DNA of 64,000 bases from Liquidambar formosana. Taxonomy: Eukaryota; Streptophyta; Magnoliopsida; Saxifragales; Altingiaceae. A program made the translations under genes and the position numbers. The DNA lies in contig CM077833.1 of assembly GCA_039720395.1 (NCBI GenBank), positions 26,682,271 through 26,746,270 on the forward strand. Direction: 5' to 3'. Of this stretch, positions 45,930-58,563 are shown piece by piece. The notes under the pieces are model-generated. The model saw only the letters and a program-made list of their open reading frames with translations, did no database searches and was not told where the DNA came from. Position 1 is the stretch's first letter, and each line of letters opens with the position of its first letter.

Positions 45930-48117
45930 ATGGGAAGCTCCAAAACAGAGGTTAGCGACGATTCTGCCACTGAGACCGACGAGACCAAGACCGATACCGA
46001 TACCGATACAGATACCGATGCCGACGCCGACGCCGACGCCAACGCCAACGGCGATGCTGGCGACAACGCCGACGTTGAACACCCGCCTCCGTCCGATTCC
46101 AGCAAGTATTCTGAAGGAGAGAAGGTCCTCGCTTTTCATAACAGTCAAATTTACCCAGCTAAGGTACCGCTGTTTTCTCTTACTATTTCTTTTATTTTCC
46201 TTTCTTTTCCCTCCGATTTTTTATTCCGTACAAGAAAACAAAAGAAAATGCTCAATAAGGTTAAGCCATTTTCTCTCTTCGTTTTCGTTATTTTCATCTC
46301 ATTCTTCCCGAGAACCAATCGGAGTTATCGCTAATCACTCACAACTGAGGATTGAATAGGTTGAATATTTGGAGATATATGTGTAGATTAGTTCTCATAA
46401 AGGGAAGAATCGATAATCGGGCTGAGACCCTTATTCCATTTACTGGAGAAAATAGAAGTTCAAAATTAGGGGAAAAGCTAAGGGCCTGTTTGGTCTTGTT
46501 CTATGAAAACAGTTTTCTATTCTCAGTCACATAAACAGAAAACAAGCCGACAACGTATTTGCGTGAGCAGTTTTCAGAGGAAACGGATAATTAAAATGTA
46601 TGGGTACAAGACTAAAAGGTATATTGGTCCTCGAATTTCATAGATAAAGCTTATATGCTTGTACCATGCTTTTAATATTAATGCAGTGGAGGCTGACTGA
46701 GTGACTTCACATCGTTAATTTTATATGTGTGTTTCATTAGAAGTTCAGCCCTTTTCATGAATCACGAGATATGATCAGGTCTTTGCTTCTTTTTTTATTT
46801 TATTTTTTTAATACTGACCTAGACTGTACCCATTCTGTTTTTGGACTATCCTAACAATGGCGCTACATGGCGTTTAACTTGACTGAAGTGTGACTTAATC
46901 TCCGCTTCTCCTCTTGGAAAGGCTGTTCACACAAACAGTAGAAAGTCTCCTTTATAGCTGACTTCAAGCTAGAAACTGCAACCTATTGCGTAAATGGTCA
47001 CAATGATGCATATCTTTTGCTGCTTCAATTACTCCCAATCCATCATGTGCGAGGAATGTGCTGGTTTCCCAGACTCCCATTACTCTTAAATGCTTTTCTA
47101 TTTAATGCCTTCAATCTTACGTGTTATATGCTTTTATATGCAAGGTTAATAAAATTGATTTTCGGATGAGGGAATGGAGGTATCTTGTTCATTACCTTGT
47201 AAGTATTATCTTTCTTTCATTTTCTATTTTCCAGATCTCTTGATAGATGTTTCGTACCACATCAGCAATTTGGTTCTGTGATTCATATTATCTGTTACCC
47301 CAGTTTTGTGGGTATATCATTTTAAGTGACTGAATTGCTGGGTTTGTGGGGAAACAGAATATCTATGTTTCAGTATTTTGATGACACGCATTCTTCTGTT
47401 TTGCAGGGGTGGAACAAAAAGTGAGTACATCTTTGGGTATTTGTACCGAATGTTACATATTTTCAGAATTTCATTTAAATGTTCTATGAGGAAGGCTAGT
47501 GGTTGTTGGGGCTAAAGTTTTTGTTTATTTGTTTATAGTTCTTATTTTTCACTTTTTCATGACATGGTCCCAATATTTCTGTATTTTGAACTCTACTTCC
47601 ATCACTTCCATTTAGTAAGTGTTGCAGTTGGCGATTTTCTAAGTCATTTACAACTCCATAAAATTTGGTATTTAATTGATCTCACAGCAAGTCTCAGTTT
47701 TTCAATTAATGATTGAATTATGTTAGGATGGAACATATGGAAAGCTAGTTTGAAAACCTTTACCCTCAGTTTTGATCTCGAAAAGGTGGAGGGAAAGGGA
47801 AGGAAAATGCTTGAAATTGCTTACAAATGGTTTCCTTTCTTAAGCAATTTTGTTCATTTTCCCTTTTTTTTTTTTTCCTTTTTTTTTTTTTTTTTTTTTT
47901 GCCTTACACTTTTTGATAGCCAAAATGAGGCTTATAGGTTGCAAAGTTTATAGAAAACAGGTGCACATAAATACAGGAAAACATTTGTTGCATTCTACAC
48001 AAATGCTTGCATACATAGTTACATGCTATAAAAGAGGATGCATAATACATGTGTATCTGTGTGGCATAATACATAACTATGCATTCTTATGTTGAAATAA
48101 TAATTACACTGTTACTT

Positions 48118-48153
<36 letters not shown>

Positions 48154-48343
48154 TTTGCAGCATACTGGTTGCTATTTAAATTTTAAAGATTGCGGAGCCC
48201 CCAGTGTGTGTGTATGGTTTTCCTTTGAAGCACATACGGATTTGTTGAACTTTTTTTTTTTTTGGTTGTGTTTTTGTTGATTTCAATAGCCAATTATTTT
48301 TTCTTCTTGCATGATATTGTCTTGTATGCTTCTTGTCATGGTT

Positions 48344-48374
<31 letters not shown>

Positions 48375-51068
48375 CCTTTAATAATTATTTTCTGAATAAA
48401 TATTCTTTTCAATTTTGATTAGGTGATGGCAAATAATACTTCTACTTAGCAGCTGACTTTATTTGTTTTTAAATAGAATTTTGTGTGATGAGGGGAGGTT
48501 TGGAGGTTCATTGGAGAGAAAGGGACAAATTTCAGCTTTCTACATTTTAATTAATGGCTTATTTGGCTAATTACAATTTTGTGAAGTTTAACTTTTTCAC
48601 TTTTACCTTCAACAGTTGGGATGAATGGGTAGGCATGGATCGTTTGATGAAATTTACTGAGGAGAATATCCAGAAACAGGAGGCCCTCTACAAAAAGCTT
48701 GGCATCGACAAGAATACAAAGCCGGTGCGAGCATCACAGATTAAACCAAGAAATTCTACTGGTTTGTTTTATTCTCTCGTTTAATTAATCTTTTATACAA
48801 TAACTTGAAACTCCAATTATTTTCGCATAATTTTAGTCAACATTCATTTATTTATTTATTTATTTTCCTGTTCGAATTATTTATGGTAGAACATGTCCTT
48901 TGGCCTTTTCAATTATTGATGACTGAGAAAGAAAACTACACCCTATATAAGCCAAAAATTCTAGCCTATGGCTATAGTGTTTACTATAGGATGGGATCAA
49001 GGTAGACAAACCATGATCTCTTTTCTTTTTTCTTTTTTTTTTTTTTTTTTTTGATAACGGTGGAACCATCCGATAGCAGGGCCTTTGGACCTACCCATGG
49101 AACCTAAACCTCCGGGGAGACTAGCGCAGCAACCCACTGCTACGGCCCCCCACTTAAATCTTAGGTTGTCCTAACGGGATTGTGTGCGCCTAACCACACA
49201 ATCACGAATTTGTCCTTACCAACTGGGCTATCCAAGGGTGGGTAGACAAACCATGATCTGTACCCTTTAGAAAGGGAAGAAGATCAAACTCTGGTCATGA
49301 ACTCTAGGAAATGGGATTAAAGCGGGTAAATATGAACCTTTGTTGCAAGACCATTTATATTTCGCGATGCTCCCACTTCAAAACCATTAATTAACTTGAT
49401 GCAAGTTTGAAACATGAAGATGCACAAATGGTTTCATCTATGAATAATTTATGTTATAATTTCCAAGTCAATAGAAAAGGGCATTCCAGTTACAAAATAT
49501 AGTTTCTATTTTTTAACAATATAAACAATAGCAGCCTTCTTCCTCAAAATTTTGAGCTCGAACAATAGGGCAGTGGTCTAATTATACAAAAATTACTATT
49601 CCTTGGATCTTCTGTGGCAGGATTGTGCCAATGTGATAAGTTGGGTCACTAATAATCTTGTGAGTTGTGGCCCTTGGAATATTTATTATTCTTGCAGATA
49701 AGTGAAGGAATTTTTTTCTTCTTTCTTGGATTTTAGATTTGGTAATCTGGATGTGGATATTCTTGACCTTGCAATTTGGAGGTGGATCTTCTTTCTTGGA
49801 TTCCAAAAAAATGTTGCTTCTATTTTAATGTCTCCCTAGCCTCTTTTATTCTTATTGGATTGTCTTGCTTTCTTTTTTTTTTTTTTTAGGGAGGGGATCT
49901 CCTCATTCTCCTGCTTCTCTTGATTTTTTTTTTTTTTTTTTATTTATTGTAATTTATGTTCTTCATCATTAATGTTTTGTCGCCCCCCAGGGGGGAGACT
50001 ACAAAGTGTCTACAGATTCTGGGGAAGAGAGCCCTTATATTCCACTTTGTTAACAGTCATTGTTTCTTCTTCTACTGTTACCCCACCCCCAACCCCCCCC
50101 CCCCCCCCCCCTTTTTTTTTTTTTTCTTGTGTGGGGGTAGGGTGGTTGGTGTTGTTTAGTGCAGTTGGCAAAACTAATTTTATTCAATTATTAGAAGCGA
50201 GAAACAAGGACTATGGATGTAGGACAATTCTTCATATCTACGAGTGTTAAAATCTATAGATGTTCGTTCTCTGTGAGAATATTTTGTTGACATTAAGAAC
50301 CACCCCCCCCCCCCCCCCCCCCCCCCCCCAAAAAAATCTCGAGTTAAAATTCATGAGGCTAAAGAAGCAGTACATGTGCTGAAATGTTGTTTGTAGAGAT
50401 ATTTCCTTGTTATCTTTTGTTAACAAGGGTCAAGCATGGTGATGAATTACTTAACGGTTCTGATGATCTATGCATTGTTCCTTCACTTGGAATTGGTGTA
50501 TACAGTATATGTGAACTCAATATTTGTACAATCTTGTCTTTTTCGCAATTGTAGACTGAAATATGTTCAACTTCGTTATATTAAAGACACAAAAACATCA
50601 TTCTTTCATATTTGATATAAAGGAGCACCCTCATTACATCCAATCTTTGATGTGATTTTAAGTGTTTTGTTGTTTTTATATGGTAAATTATTCAATTAAT
50701 GGGTATTTTATAAAGCTATTCTGGAAAACATATGCAGTGGCAAGAAGCAAGAAACGAAAGAATGACTATGTCAGCAAGGTACGTTCTGGTTGATCACCTA
50801 TTGCATTTCTAAAATATTTGAGTTTTTGAATGTAGATAGATGTGCATTGTTGGTGTTTCTTTACTAGTTTCCATTGAGCAAATTTTTGCTGTATTTCTTG
50901 GTATTTTGTGGATTAAATAGTGCACCATGCAAAAATTGTGGAGATTTTCGTATCACACATTTCGTTCTTCACGTTCTGTATGATTAGGTAGTGATTGGTT
51001 GTATTTTGACTGGGGCAGGAGGTTAGCAGATTTTAGTTTAGTTAAGGCGTGTGGGACCCAATTGGTGC

Positions 51069-51109
<41 letters not shown>

Positions 51110-54100
51110 AAAAGCCTTCTGACACGGACGGTCTATTGGGAATATATTTAGGGCTGGTAGAGTGAGTTTATAATGTTCTACTTATTTCTTGTGGAATATG
51201 ATCCTAGAGTAGTTTGATATTGACACTCTTGTTAATTTATATCTTCATGCATATTTTGGATTTTTTTTTTCTAGTGCTTAGTTGCATTTAATTTAATTTA
51301 ATTTAATTTTTTTTTTTTGGAAGCAATTTTTTAGTATAAAGTTTCTCTTGAAAATTTTCTTTTACTTGGTATTTTCTAAAGGGTTGTGTGTTTAATGACT
51401 AAATTTTCTATCACTGGCATGACATGTTCTATATGAAATATCTTGGGGAGTGCCTAGGCTGGTTAACGGAGAGCTGTTTGTATTTCAAAAGAAAAAATAA
51501 GAGTGATGCAAATAGCTGTCATTCAGGCTCTCCTAGGATTTTTGACAGCTATGGCCAAACCTCATTTTGGCCTTAATTTTCTCACTTTGAATTGTGTGGC
51601 TTTTGGCTTATGGGTTGGCAATTGAGCAAGCTTCCTAACAGCATCAAGACCATGGTATAATGATTTATTTACCTGCAATAATGCAAACATGTCAACTGGT
51701 TTTAATCTCTCCTCTCTCTCTCTCTAAAAAAATGTTAAAAAGTAAGTTCCTATCTGATGCTTATCTGTATTAGGTACTTAGGTTTCTTATTGTGTCCATG
51801 TGCCTTTTTTCTTTCTTTGCCTGAATTTTGATTGGTCCAGCTGCATTGGCTTATTTAGTTCGAAAACAGCTCTTTTAGTTTCTGAAAGGTCTTCCTTTGA
51901 TGGTGTTTGGGCGACTGAGTTTATGGTATGTCATTTTTTAGGAGGACACTGCACGCTTGGAAAAGCTTGTGAACATCCAAATTCCACCAACACTAAAGAA
52001 GCAGCTAGTTGATGATTTTGAATTTATTACTCATCTGGGCAAGGTAGTATTGTATACTTTATTATATCACCTCCACCATTTCTATCACTTATATGAATCA
52101 GATGATGATTGTAATTATTTTTATTGGAGTGGTGTTGCTAGAAAATCCATAGTACACATTAGCTATGAACCTTATGCTTTTGTTCTGATTTTTTTTTCCC
52201 AATCTAAAACTAGAATGCTTGCATTTTTGTCCTCACGTGGAACAATTTTTTTTATTTTATTTTTTGATGAAGTAAAATTTGTATAAATAACAAGAGGCTA
52301 AGCTCAAGTACATGAGACATATACAAGAACAAAGCAAAAAGAAAAGGCATAAAAGAGAGACCCCTTTACATCTTTAGGGAATCTAAGAAATGTACGAAAG
52401 AAGGATTGCTAATCTTAACAAAACTAGTATACCACCAAAAAAGAATCTCAGTAAGAACAGATTTGAGTTCAATGATCGATTTTTCAATTAACTTATAACT
52501 CTAGCAACATGTGTGCCTATGTTTCATACAGCAAGTAGTACCAAATTTATATGACAGGCCTTGTGTTTGAGTTGGAAAGGGCAGTGCAAAGGGCTCTTCA
52601 AGCTGCACAGGGAGGGGTCAAGGTTTGGTTGGCAGGGGTAAGGGATGAAGTTAGAGTTGTGCCACAACCCTAACTTCATTGTGCTAGCCTATGTGCTGTA
52701 CGAGAAAATTTTACAATGAATTGGTTCAGTGTTGAGGTTGTCAAACAGCTAAAATGAGCTTTAGATGCATGATACACCTATCATTTCTAACCTAGAAAGA
52801 ACCAGCACTCCTCCAAAAGCTGCCTATGCACTGTCCAACACATATCAAACACCGACACTTGCCTAAATCACCTACAAGGCTCATCCAACACAGTGGGGAG
52901 GTTTCGATAATTATTAATTTAATTTAATTTGTTTCCCTAATTTGGTCAAGACATGGCACCAGCAACTGCCCCATCATTGTTGTGCTGGCATTTTGTTTTC
53001 ATGTCATAATCGTGTCACACATTGGTGTTGGTGGTGATACAAATTTTGAGCCGCTTTTTAAGAGTGGGTCAAGATCCATATCAACAAAATTCCCTCATTA
53101 ACTAGAATTGGGGTTTTTATTTATTTATTTTTAAAATTATGTGAGAACGCTATTTCCACTGGGTCAAGACCCGACATTAATTGTTCTCCCCTCTTATAGA
53201 AAGGGGAGACCTCCAACACAAGGAAGAAGTAACAAAGAGAAAAAATTTGAACTAAAGAAACTTAATCTCACTTCAACGAATAGATAACTCTTACAAGAAG
53301 AACATAGAAAGATAATAAAGAGAATCATATTATTTCCTTTTAACTGTGCTCCATATCTCTTGTTTTTCTATTCTTTGTTTCTTGTCCAGTGATAATTCAG
53401 TAGAGCTTCCACATTTATTTTCTCTAATTTTCTCCCCTTTCAATGAGATGGGCTCTTTTTATTCATAGAGGTAGCCCCTAACTCTTTTTCCACAAATCAG
53501 AGGAGTCCTTCTGATCTCCAGCTGATTAATCCCTCTAGAATTCCTCCTAGGAGGGGGACCTTCTCTCTTATCTTAAGAGATATTGAGCCCTTTTTCAGCA
53601 AAATAAACACACTTCTGCAGTCTTTCTACTCTTCTAGAAGTTCTCTTAAGAATTAGGGATTTTATCTGTTAATTTAAAGAGATGAGAGAAATCTTGAGGG
53701 GTGAACTGAGTGGTCTTAGGGCCTCTTTCCAAGCAAGAGGTCTTGGGTTCAACTCTCACCACTCCCCCTCAAGGCCACTCCATGGACTTTGTCCTGTAAT
53801 TGCCTGATGCATGTGGGACGGGGGACTGCATGTGCTCAAGGGGATTAGTCAAGTGTAAAGCATCTGGAACCGCTTGATATCAAAAAAAAAAAAAAAAAAA
53901 AAGGAAAAAAAAAGGAAGAAGAGATAAGAGTCCCTTTTTGACAAGACTCTTAAGTCTCTTTTCCAGTGGACTTTGCTTGTCAGTAGGCTGTAGTGGGCTG
54001 CCAGCAGCCTATTTCTTTGTCTTTGGCCTTTATTTTGGGCCCTTTTTTATTGGGATATATATAGCCCAAGTCCCAACCCCTCGAGGATGGCTTGTATAAA

Positions 54101-57100
54101 ACATTAGGATTGTATTGGACATGTACTGGACCCCCTGTCCCTTTTTCAAAAGGAATCAATGGGCTGTTCAAGCAGCCCGATTTGCTGAAATTTTGCTGCC
54201 AACCAGTCTGTGCTTCTTAGTTTATAAGTGTTTTATGTATCTTTGGTGTAGATTTCCTTTTCTTATTTAAACAAAAAAAATTCTTAATTTAGATGCTTGG
54301 ATTTCTTATCAAGTTGTTATGGATAGAATTGATAGCTCTTTGTTTTTTGATAGTTTTCATCATTTTAGGGCACGGTTTTTTTATACTTCTGCTATGGGCA
54401 TTGATGTTGCCCTATATAGGAGTCAAATGCAAGGTGTCAGGTATCTAGGGTGGGATTTTTTCAGTTCCATTGTCGATCCATATATAACTTATAGAGTTTC
54501 ATGTTTTAGTATATATATTTTGCAAAAGACTACGAAAGATTATCTAGTTCTTCATCCATGTATGTGTTCTGTGTCCATTTGCGGTGTATTTAGGGTTTAC
54601 CTCCTTGTGCTATCGGTAATTGATGTTTAAGTATTTGACTTTTATGGACAATCCATTCTTGCAGCTTGTTAAACTTCCGCGTAATCCAAATGTAGATGAC
54701 ATATTGAATAATTATCTCGATTACAGGATAAAGAAGGATGGCATGTAAGTTTGTTTGCTATATTTGGTTCTTTTCCTGCTTGTGCATTCTATTTTTAAGT
54801 TATTCTTGTTTATTGTTTGCTTTAATTTACAATAACATCCACTTTTAACTACATTTAAAGACTAGAAATTAGAATTTCCTTTTGCTGGAGTTTGTTTATA
54901 GAAATTTTTACATTTGCCCCTCGTTTTATATGCCAATGAGTATAATACAACAACGTGCATTTATTTTGCCAAAATGCCTCATTCATTTTCTTCAGTTTCT
55001 CTATATACTGCCTGTGTACAGGGGCCTTTGGCCCTCTTTTTGTTCTCTTGCACTTTGTGCTTTTGTAACCCTGCACTTTAGCACTTTTTCGTTATAATAT
55101 TATTTACCTTATGAAAAAAAAAAATTGAGGCTGATTGTACTTGTTGCATTGTAGATGTCTTTAACATGTAGATGATGCTGTTTCAAATTATGGTAGAAGC
55201 ATGAAGGTAGTCTGTGCTTGGCAATTAATTACCCTTAAGTTAGTATGCAATTTAATTTCTTTCCTTGTGTTCTGAGGCAATTCAACAGGGTGGCCATCAT
55301 GCTACCTTGGGATTAGAAGTTGAAAGTTTGCACATTAAACTGTCAGGATGATCAGTGTGGAAGATTTTCTGCCATTAGACTAATTTATTGTGATTTTAAA
55401 TTTGCACTAATTGTTGTTCGGATAGATGTCACAGTTGCATTGTGATATTTAATTTTTCACTATTATAGTTTGGATAGATGTCATACACGCAGTTTTCAGT
55501 ATCCATAATTCTATTAGCTTAGCTAGAAAAGAATCAAGAAAGGGCGTCATAAGTCTGTACTTATTGTGTCTCAAGTCTCAACTCACCAACTCGTGTGGTT
55601 TTGTATTTAGAAGTTCAGCGTTTGCACATACACAATGTGTGGATAATATTTATATTTTTGTTCTAAGTTCTTGAGCTCATATGCTATGGAAACAATTGTG
55701 AAATCAATTGCTCTAGTAATTATTATTGGAATTTTAATGTACAGTATTAATCTTTCTATGTTTCAATGTGATATGTGGATGAAGGATAGCTGATTCAATT
55801 GGAGAAATTCTCAAAGGGTTACGTTCTTACTTTGACAAAGCATTGCCAGTGATGCTTCTGTACAAGAGCGAACGTCAACAGTATCAAGAAGCAATTGCAG
55901 ATCAAGTCTCTCCTTCAACGGTATATGGCGCTGAACATCTATTACGCCTCTTTGGTATGCTTATCCCCTAATGCTAGACGAACTCAGTTAATTTCGTTGA
56001 GAAATGTGCATTGCTTCCTCGGTTTATCTGGATGACAAAAAGAAAAAAAATGATTGTTATAGCTTATATGGATTAATCAGTATTGCTTTCATCATATGTC
56101 TGATACAATTGTTTTGTGATTCTCCTTGCTTATTACTATGTAAAAAATACTGATGCCTATTAGTTTCCCGACCAACCATATGAAAACCTTTGTGTGACTA
56201 TTTCTCCTGAATCAATTTATACTGTAATGAAGGATGCATTATTTTAGATACTGGTTGATACTGCATCAGCATTAGCAAGGAATGATGCGATATATGATTA
56301 GATACACCATTTAACTGATACACACTTGATTTCCATGAGAAAAATTGGGTGTCTATGAAATTTTGGTGAGACATCAAGCAATTAACTTTATATTTTAGTG
56401 ATACTGACATATACAGATAATATGTGCGATGATGTGGGCATTGGCAATTAGTTTTTGCTGAAACCTTTTTCTTGGATTTTTAATTGAGTTCCCAAAAAAT
56501 CTCAAATTTCTTCCTTGTGCTTTCTAACACTGATTCCCATTAAATTTTAAGACATTTGAAGAGACTGAGGGATTTTTGTGAGGACAGCATGGTTTTTGCA
56601 ATAGTAATCCTAAGTTTGAAAATTTTGATTTTTCTTCATTAGAAAATCTATGAAATTTTTCGTAGATTTATTTGCTTGGGTTGTGTCATTTATAGTTAAA
56701 TCTGGTGGTGTTGTAGGTGCTATACGAAACTTCATAGTTTTTAACCTTTTTTCTTTTAGGACTTTTTTTGCTTTAGAAAGTGAATGATGATGCAATGGCC
56801 AAAATCTTTAGCGTCATGTTCTTATTATTGGAAATCCAAATTTGTTAGATATCTTATTTTATTACAAGAAATGATGGCTTAAAATCCCATGATTTGCTGG
56901 ATTTCTTGTTTTGTGGGACCAGGTTTCAACGTCTAATCTCTTAGATTTTAAAGTCTGGCTGAATCATTCAATGTGGGATGCGAACTGTTTAGAATCTGCA
57001 ATTGGAGCTTAATTTTAATAGGACCTGACCCATAGTCCCTACCCAAGTTCGAGTGGCTTTTGCTGATGGAAATTTACGTTTTTTTCTTTGTTGTGATGTT

Positions 57101-57802
57101 GTGAATATTTTATAGTTGCTTAGTATGCAGCATGCCAGCATTGTGTGGCCTATCTAATACATTTTGTTTTGGAAGTGCTAAGTTGCTAACCGTAGTAAAT
57201 TTGTGCTCTAACTTCCAAGTTTCTTCCAATATGTTAATAATTTTTCTGGTATTTGTAGTTAAGTTGCCAGAGTTACTGTTTCATGCGAAAATAGAAGAGG
57301 AGACATTGACAGAGTTGCAGCCGAAATTACTCGACTTTCTCAAGTATGAACTCTTATCATTTTTCTGATTATTTTATTTTATTTTTTTAACTCTTTTGGC
57401 AGAAAATATGTTCTGTAAATGCTATTTGTCTTGTGATAGAAATCCATGTCCAGGTAAAAAAAATTAGTTTTGTTCCATTGTTCTGCAAATAAATTAGTTT
57501 CGTACAAGTCCCCTATCTTGTGTCTGGAGCAGAACAAAGGTCATACTTCGTTGAAAAGTATCTGCAAATTTCTCAAGTGATGATTTCATTTACCATTGTT
57601 GGGGAGGCCATTTTCGAGAAAGTAGGCTGACTACCCATTTAATGGTATAGACTTTTTCAATAAATGACGACGATGATGATGATGACATTTCATGGCTCTG
57701 AAATTTATTTTTTCATGCAGGTTCTTGCAGAAAAATCAGAATACCTTTTTCCTATCTACTTACCATTTACCAGAAACAAGCACTAAGGAACAAGATGACT
57801 AG
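45930..57802 (+). CDS. MRG1: MRG1/MRG2-type chromodomain protein (MRG15-like), 10 exons, 335 aa
   Basis: A chromatin reader. Plant MRG proteins bind H3K4/H3K36-methylated nucleosomes and work with histone acetyltransferases, for example in flowering control. Reconstructed exons: 45930-46163, 47145-47198, 47407-47420, 48616-48761, 50738-50778, 51942-52043, 54665-54744, 55785-55954, 57259-57343, 57721-57802. All have GT-AG borders, and the phases join to one 1008-base frame. An acidic Asp/Thr/Ala tail (residues ~20-50) precedes the chromodomain (~60-121: YSEGEKVLAFHNSQIYPAK, YLVHYLGWNKNWDEWV). A basic linker (ARSKKRKN) leads to the MRG domain (~164-325, including NIQIPPTLKKQLVDD, GAEHLLRLF, KLPELLFHA). 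Exon 3 is only 14 bases. Length fits the ~320-330 aa family. Which of the two paralogs it is was not determined. Introns total 10,865 bases and hold several transposons. Confidence 0.93.
47407..47420 (+). other. 14-nt microexon of the MRG gene
   Basis: gggtggaacaaaaa between 'ttgcag' and 'gtgagt'. It encodes GWNK and the first two bases of the next Asn codon, completed by the T that starts exon 4. These residues join YLVHYL to WDEWVG and are invariant in MRG chromodomains, so skipping would remove part of the domain and shift the frame. Confidence 0.88.
49020..49240 (-). mobile_element. tRNA-derived SINE in MRG intron 4, 19-bp TSD
   Basis: The exact 19-base repeat ggtagacaaaccatgatct flanks it at 49001-49019 and 49241-49259. 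The minus-strand 5' end (cacccttggatagcccagttg) contains a tRNA-like A box, and the poly-A is the T run at about 49028-49052 on the plus strand. The body matches the SINE at 23824-24016. The long exact TSD implies recent insertion. Confidence 0.93.
50093..50111. repeat. Poly-C tract (C19) followed by T run
   Basis: An uninterrupted C run followed by 13 T, in MRG intron 4. Confidence 0.85.
50303..50329. repeat. Poly-C tract (C27)
   Basis: 27 uninterrupted C, then A7, in MRG intron 4. Confidence 0.85.
51070..51099. repeat. Poly-C tract (C30) followed by A run
   Basis: 30 uninterrupted C followed by 14 A, in MRG intron 5. The longest C/G run in the window. Confidence 0.85.
52250..52560 (-). 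mobile_element. 5'-truncated L1 fragment in MRG intron 6
   Basis: The reverse complement ends gtatatgtctcatgtacttg then agcttagcctcttgttattt ... acttcatcaaaa, which matches the 3' end of the L1 at 5054-5114 almost base for base. Upstream, its decayed translation LIEKSIIELKSVLTEILFWW aligns with the L1 C-terminus GIEKLIIDMKSFLIMNLFLW. The poly-A appears as the T-rich run at about 52242-52266. The truncated 5' limit is uncertain (52500-52700), and no target duplication was fixed. Confidence 0.85.
52645..52679. repeat. Short near-perfect hairpin
   Basis: atgaagttagagttgtg (52645-52661) and cacaaccctaacttcat (52663-52679) are inverted copies with one mismatch and a one-base spacer. It is in MRG intron 6. 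Confidence 0.8.
53689..53918 (+). mobile_element. tRNA-derived SINE in MRG intron 6, second family
   Basis: Head 'gaactgagtggtc' (A-box-like) and 'gggttcaactctcacc' (B-box-like, 53753-53768), body to 'ggaaccgcttgatatc', then a poly-A tail of about 21 bases with a G-interrupted extension. The flanks aagagatgagag (53677-53688) and aagagataagag (53919-53930) match at 11 of 12. It is unrelated in sequence to the SINEs at 23.8 and 49.0 kb. Confidence 0.85.
54895..55130 (+). mobile_element. Probable LINE 3' end in MRG intron 7
   Basis: The segment ends 'cctctttttgttctcttgca ctttgtgc...ttataatattatttaccttatg' followed by ten or more A. This layout, with an ORF-like stretch (tgtacaggggcctttggccc) before a terminal A run, is typical of plant L1 3' UTRs. 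It is a different family from the one at the left edge. No TSD was found and the 5' limit is a guess. Confidence 0.45.
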
Positions 57803-58119
57803 AGGCATGGATGCATGCTGACAACAATGTGTACATACTACCATCAAACTACAGGAATGTAGGTACTTTCTTTTTATAGGCTCCAGATTTGCGAAACTTG
57901 TTATGTTTGTGTTGCATGTCTATAAAACTTTTCAATCAAAAATTTGTGAAGGAATCTCTTCCAACTATGATGTGGGTATGTCTCTTTGTGTGACGACATT
58001 TCTAGGAGGAAGAAGCTTAGCTAGCTTGCTTGGTAAAGTTTGTGGGGAGGTTGCATATTTGAATGAGAAATGCTTTATATACCAGGTTCAAATTCACCTG
58101 CAACTAGAAAGAGAAACCC
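57803..58119. other. 3' flank of the MRG gene
   Basis: Probable 3' UTR and downstream DNA. No other gene seen. Confidence 0.5.
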
Positions 58120-58122
58120 TTA

Positions 58123-58314
58123 GGCTATGTTCGTTTAGCTAAATAGAATGGATGGAAATAGAATTTGATTTCATACTTGAAGTAGTCTTGAATGGATAGG
58201 GATTTGAAATAGCTATCCGCCATGCTGTTTGAATTTATTCCCATTTAAATTACCTAATCCAAACACGCTGTTTGGAATGTCCATTCTATTCCAATTCAAC
58301 CAACAAACATGGTC
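58123..58314. mobile_element. Tourist-like MITE (192 bp), TTA TSD
   Basis: Ends GGCTATGTTCGTTTAG and AACAAACATGGTC are inverted with a few mismatches, flanked by TTA at 58120-58122 and 58315-58317. The interior is a diverged palindrome (aatagaatgg..., ccattctatt). Confidence 0.78.
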
Positions 58315-58346
58315 TTAGTATACTGGAATAGGTCTTATGTATTTAT

Positions 58347-58563
58347 GGGTTTTCTTAACATGTATCCTAAAGGCACCTGTTAAGTTGTAATTAATGAACC
58401 AATCATAGCATGGGAAGTTGTGTAAATGCATAGAAAATGGTGAAATTTGCTTGGAAAAATATGAAAATGATTAGAAAACTATGCAAACACATTGCTCCAT
58501 GCAATGATTGGCTTGTTAATTGTAACTTAACATGTGTCCTAAGGGTACACGTTAAGAAAACCC
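58347..58563. mobile_element. Foldback MITE (~217 bp)
   Basis: Inverted arms of about 70 bases. The left is gggttttcttaacatgtatc ... ccaatcatagcatggg; the right complement is gggttttcttaacgtgtacc ... ccaatcattgcatggag. The loop is AT-rich. No target duplication identified. Confidence 0.75.
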
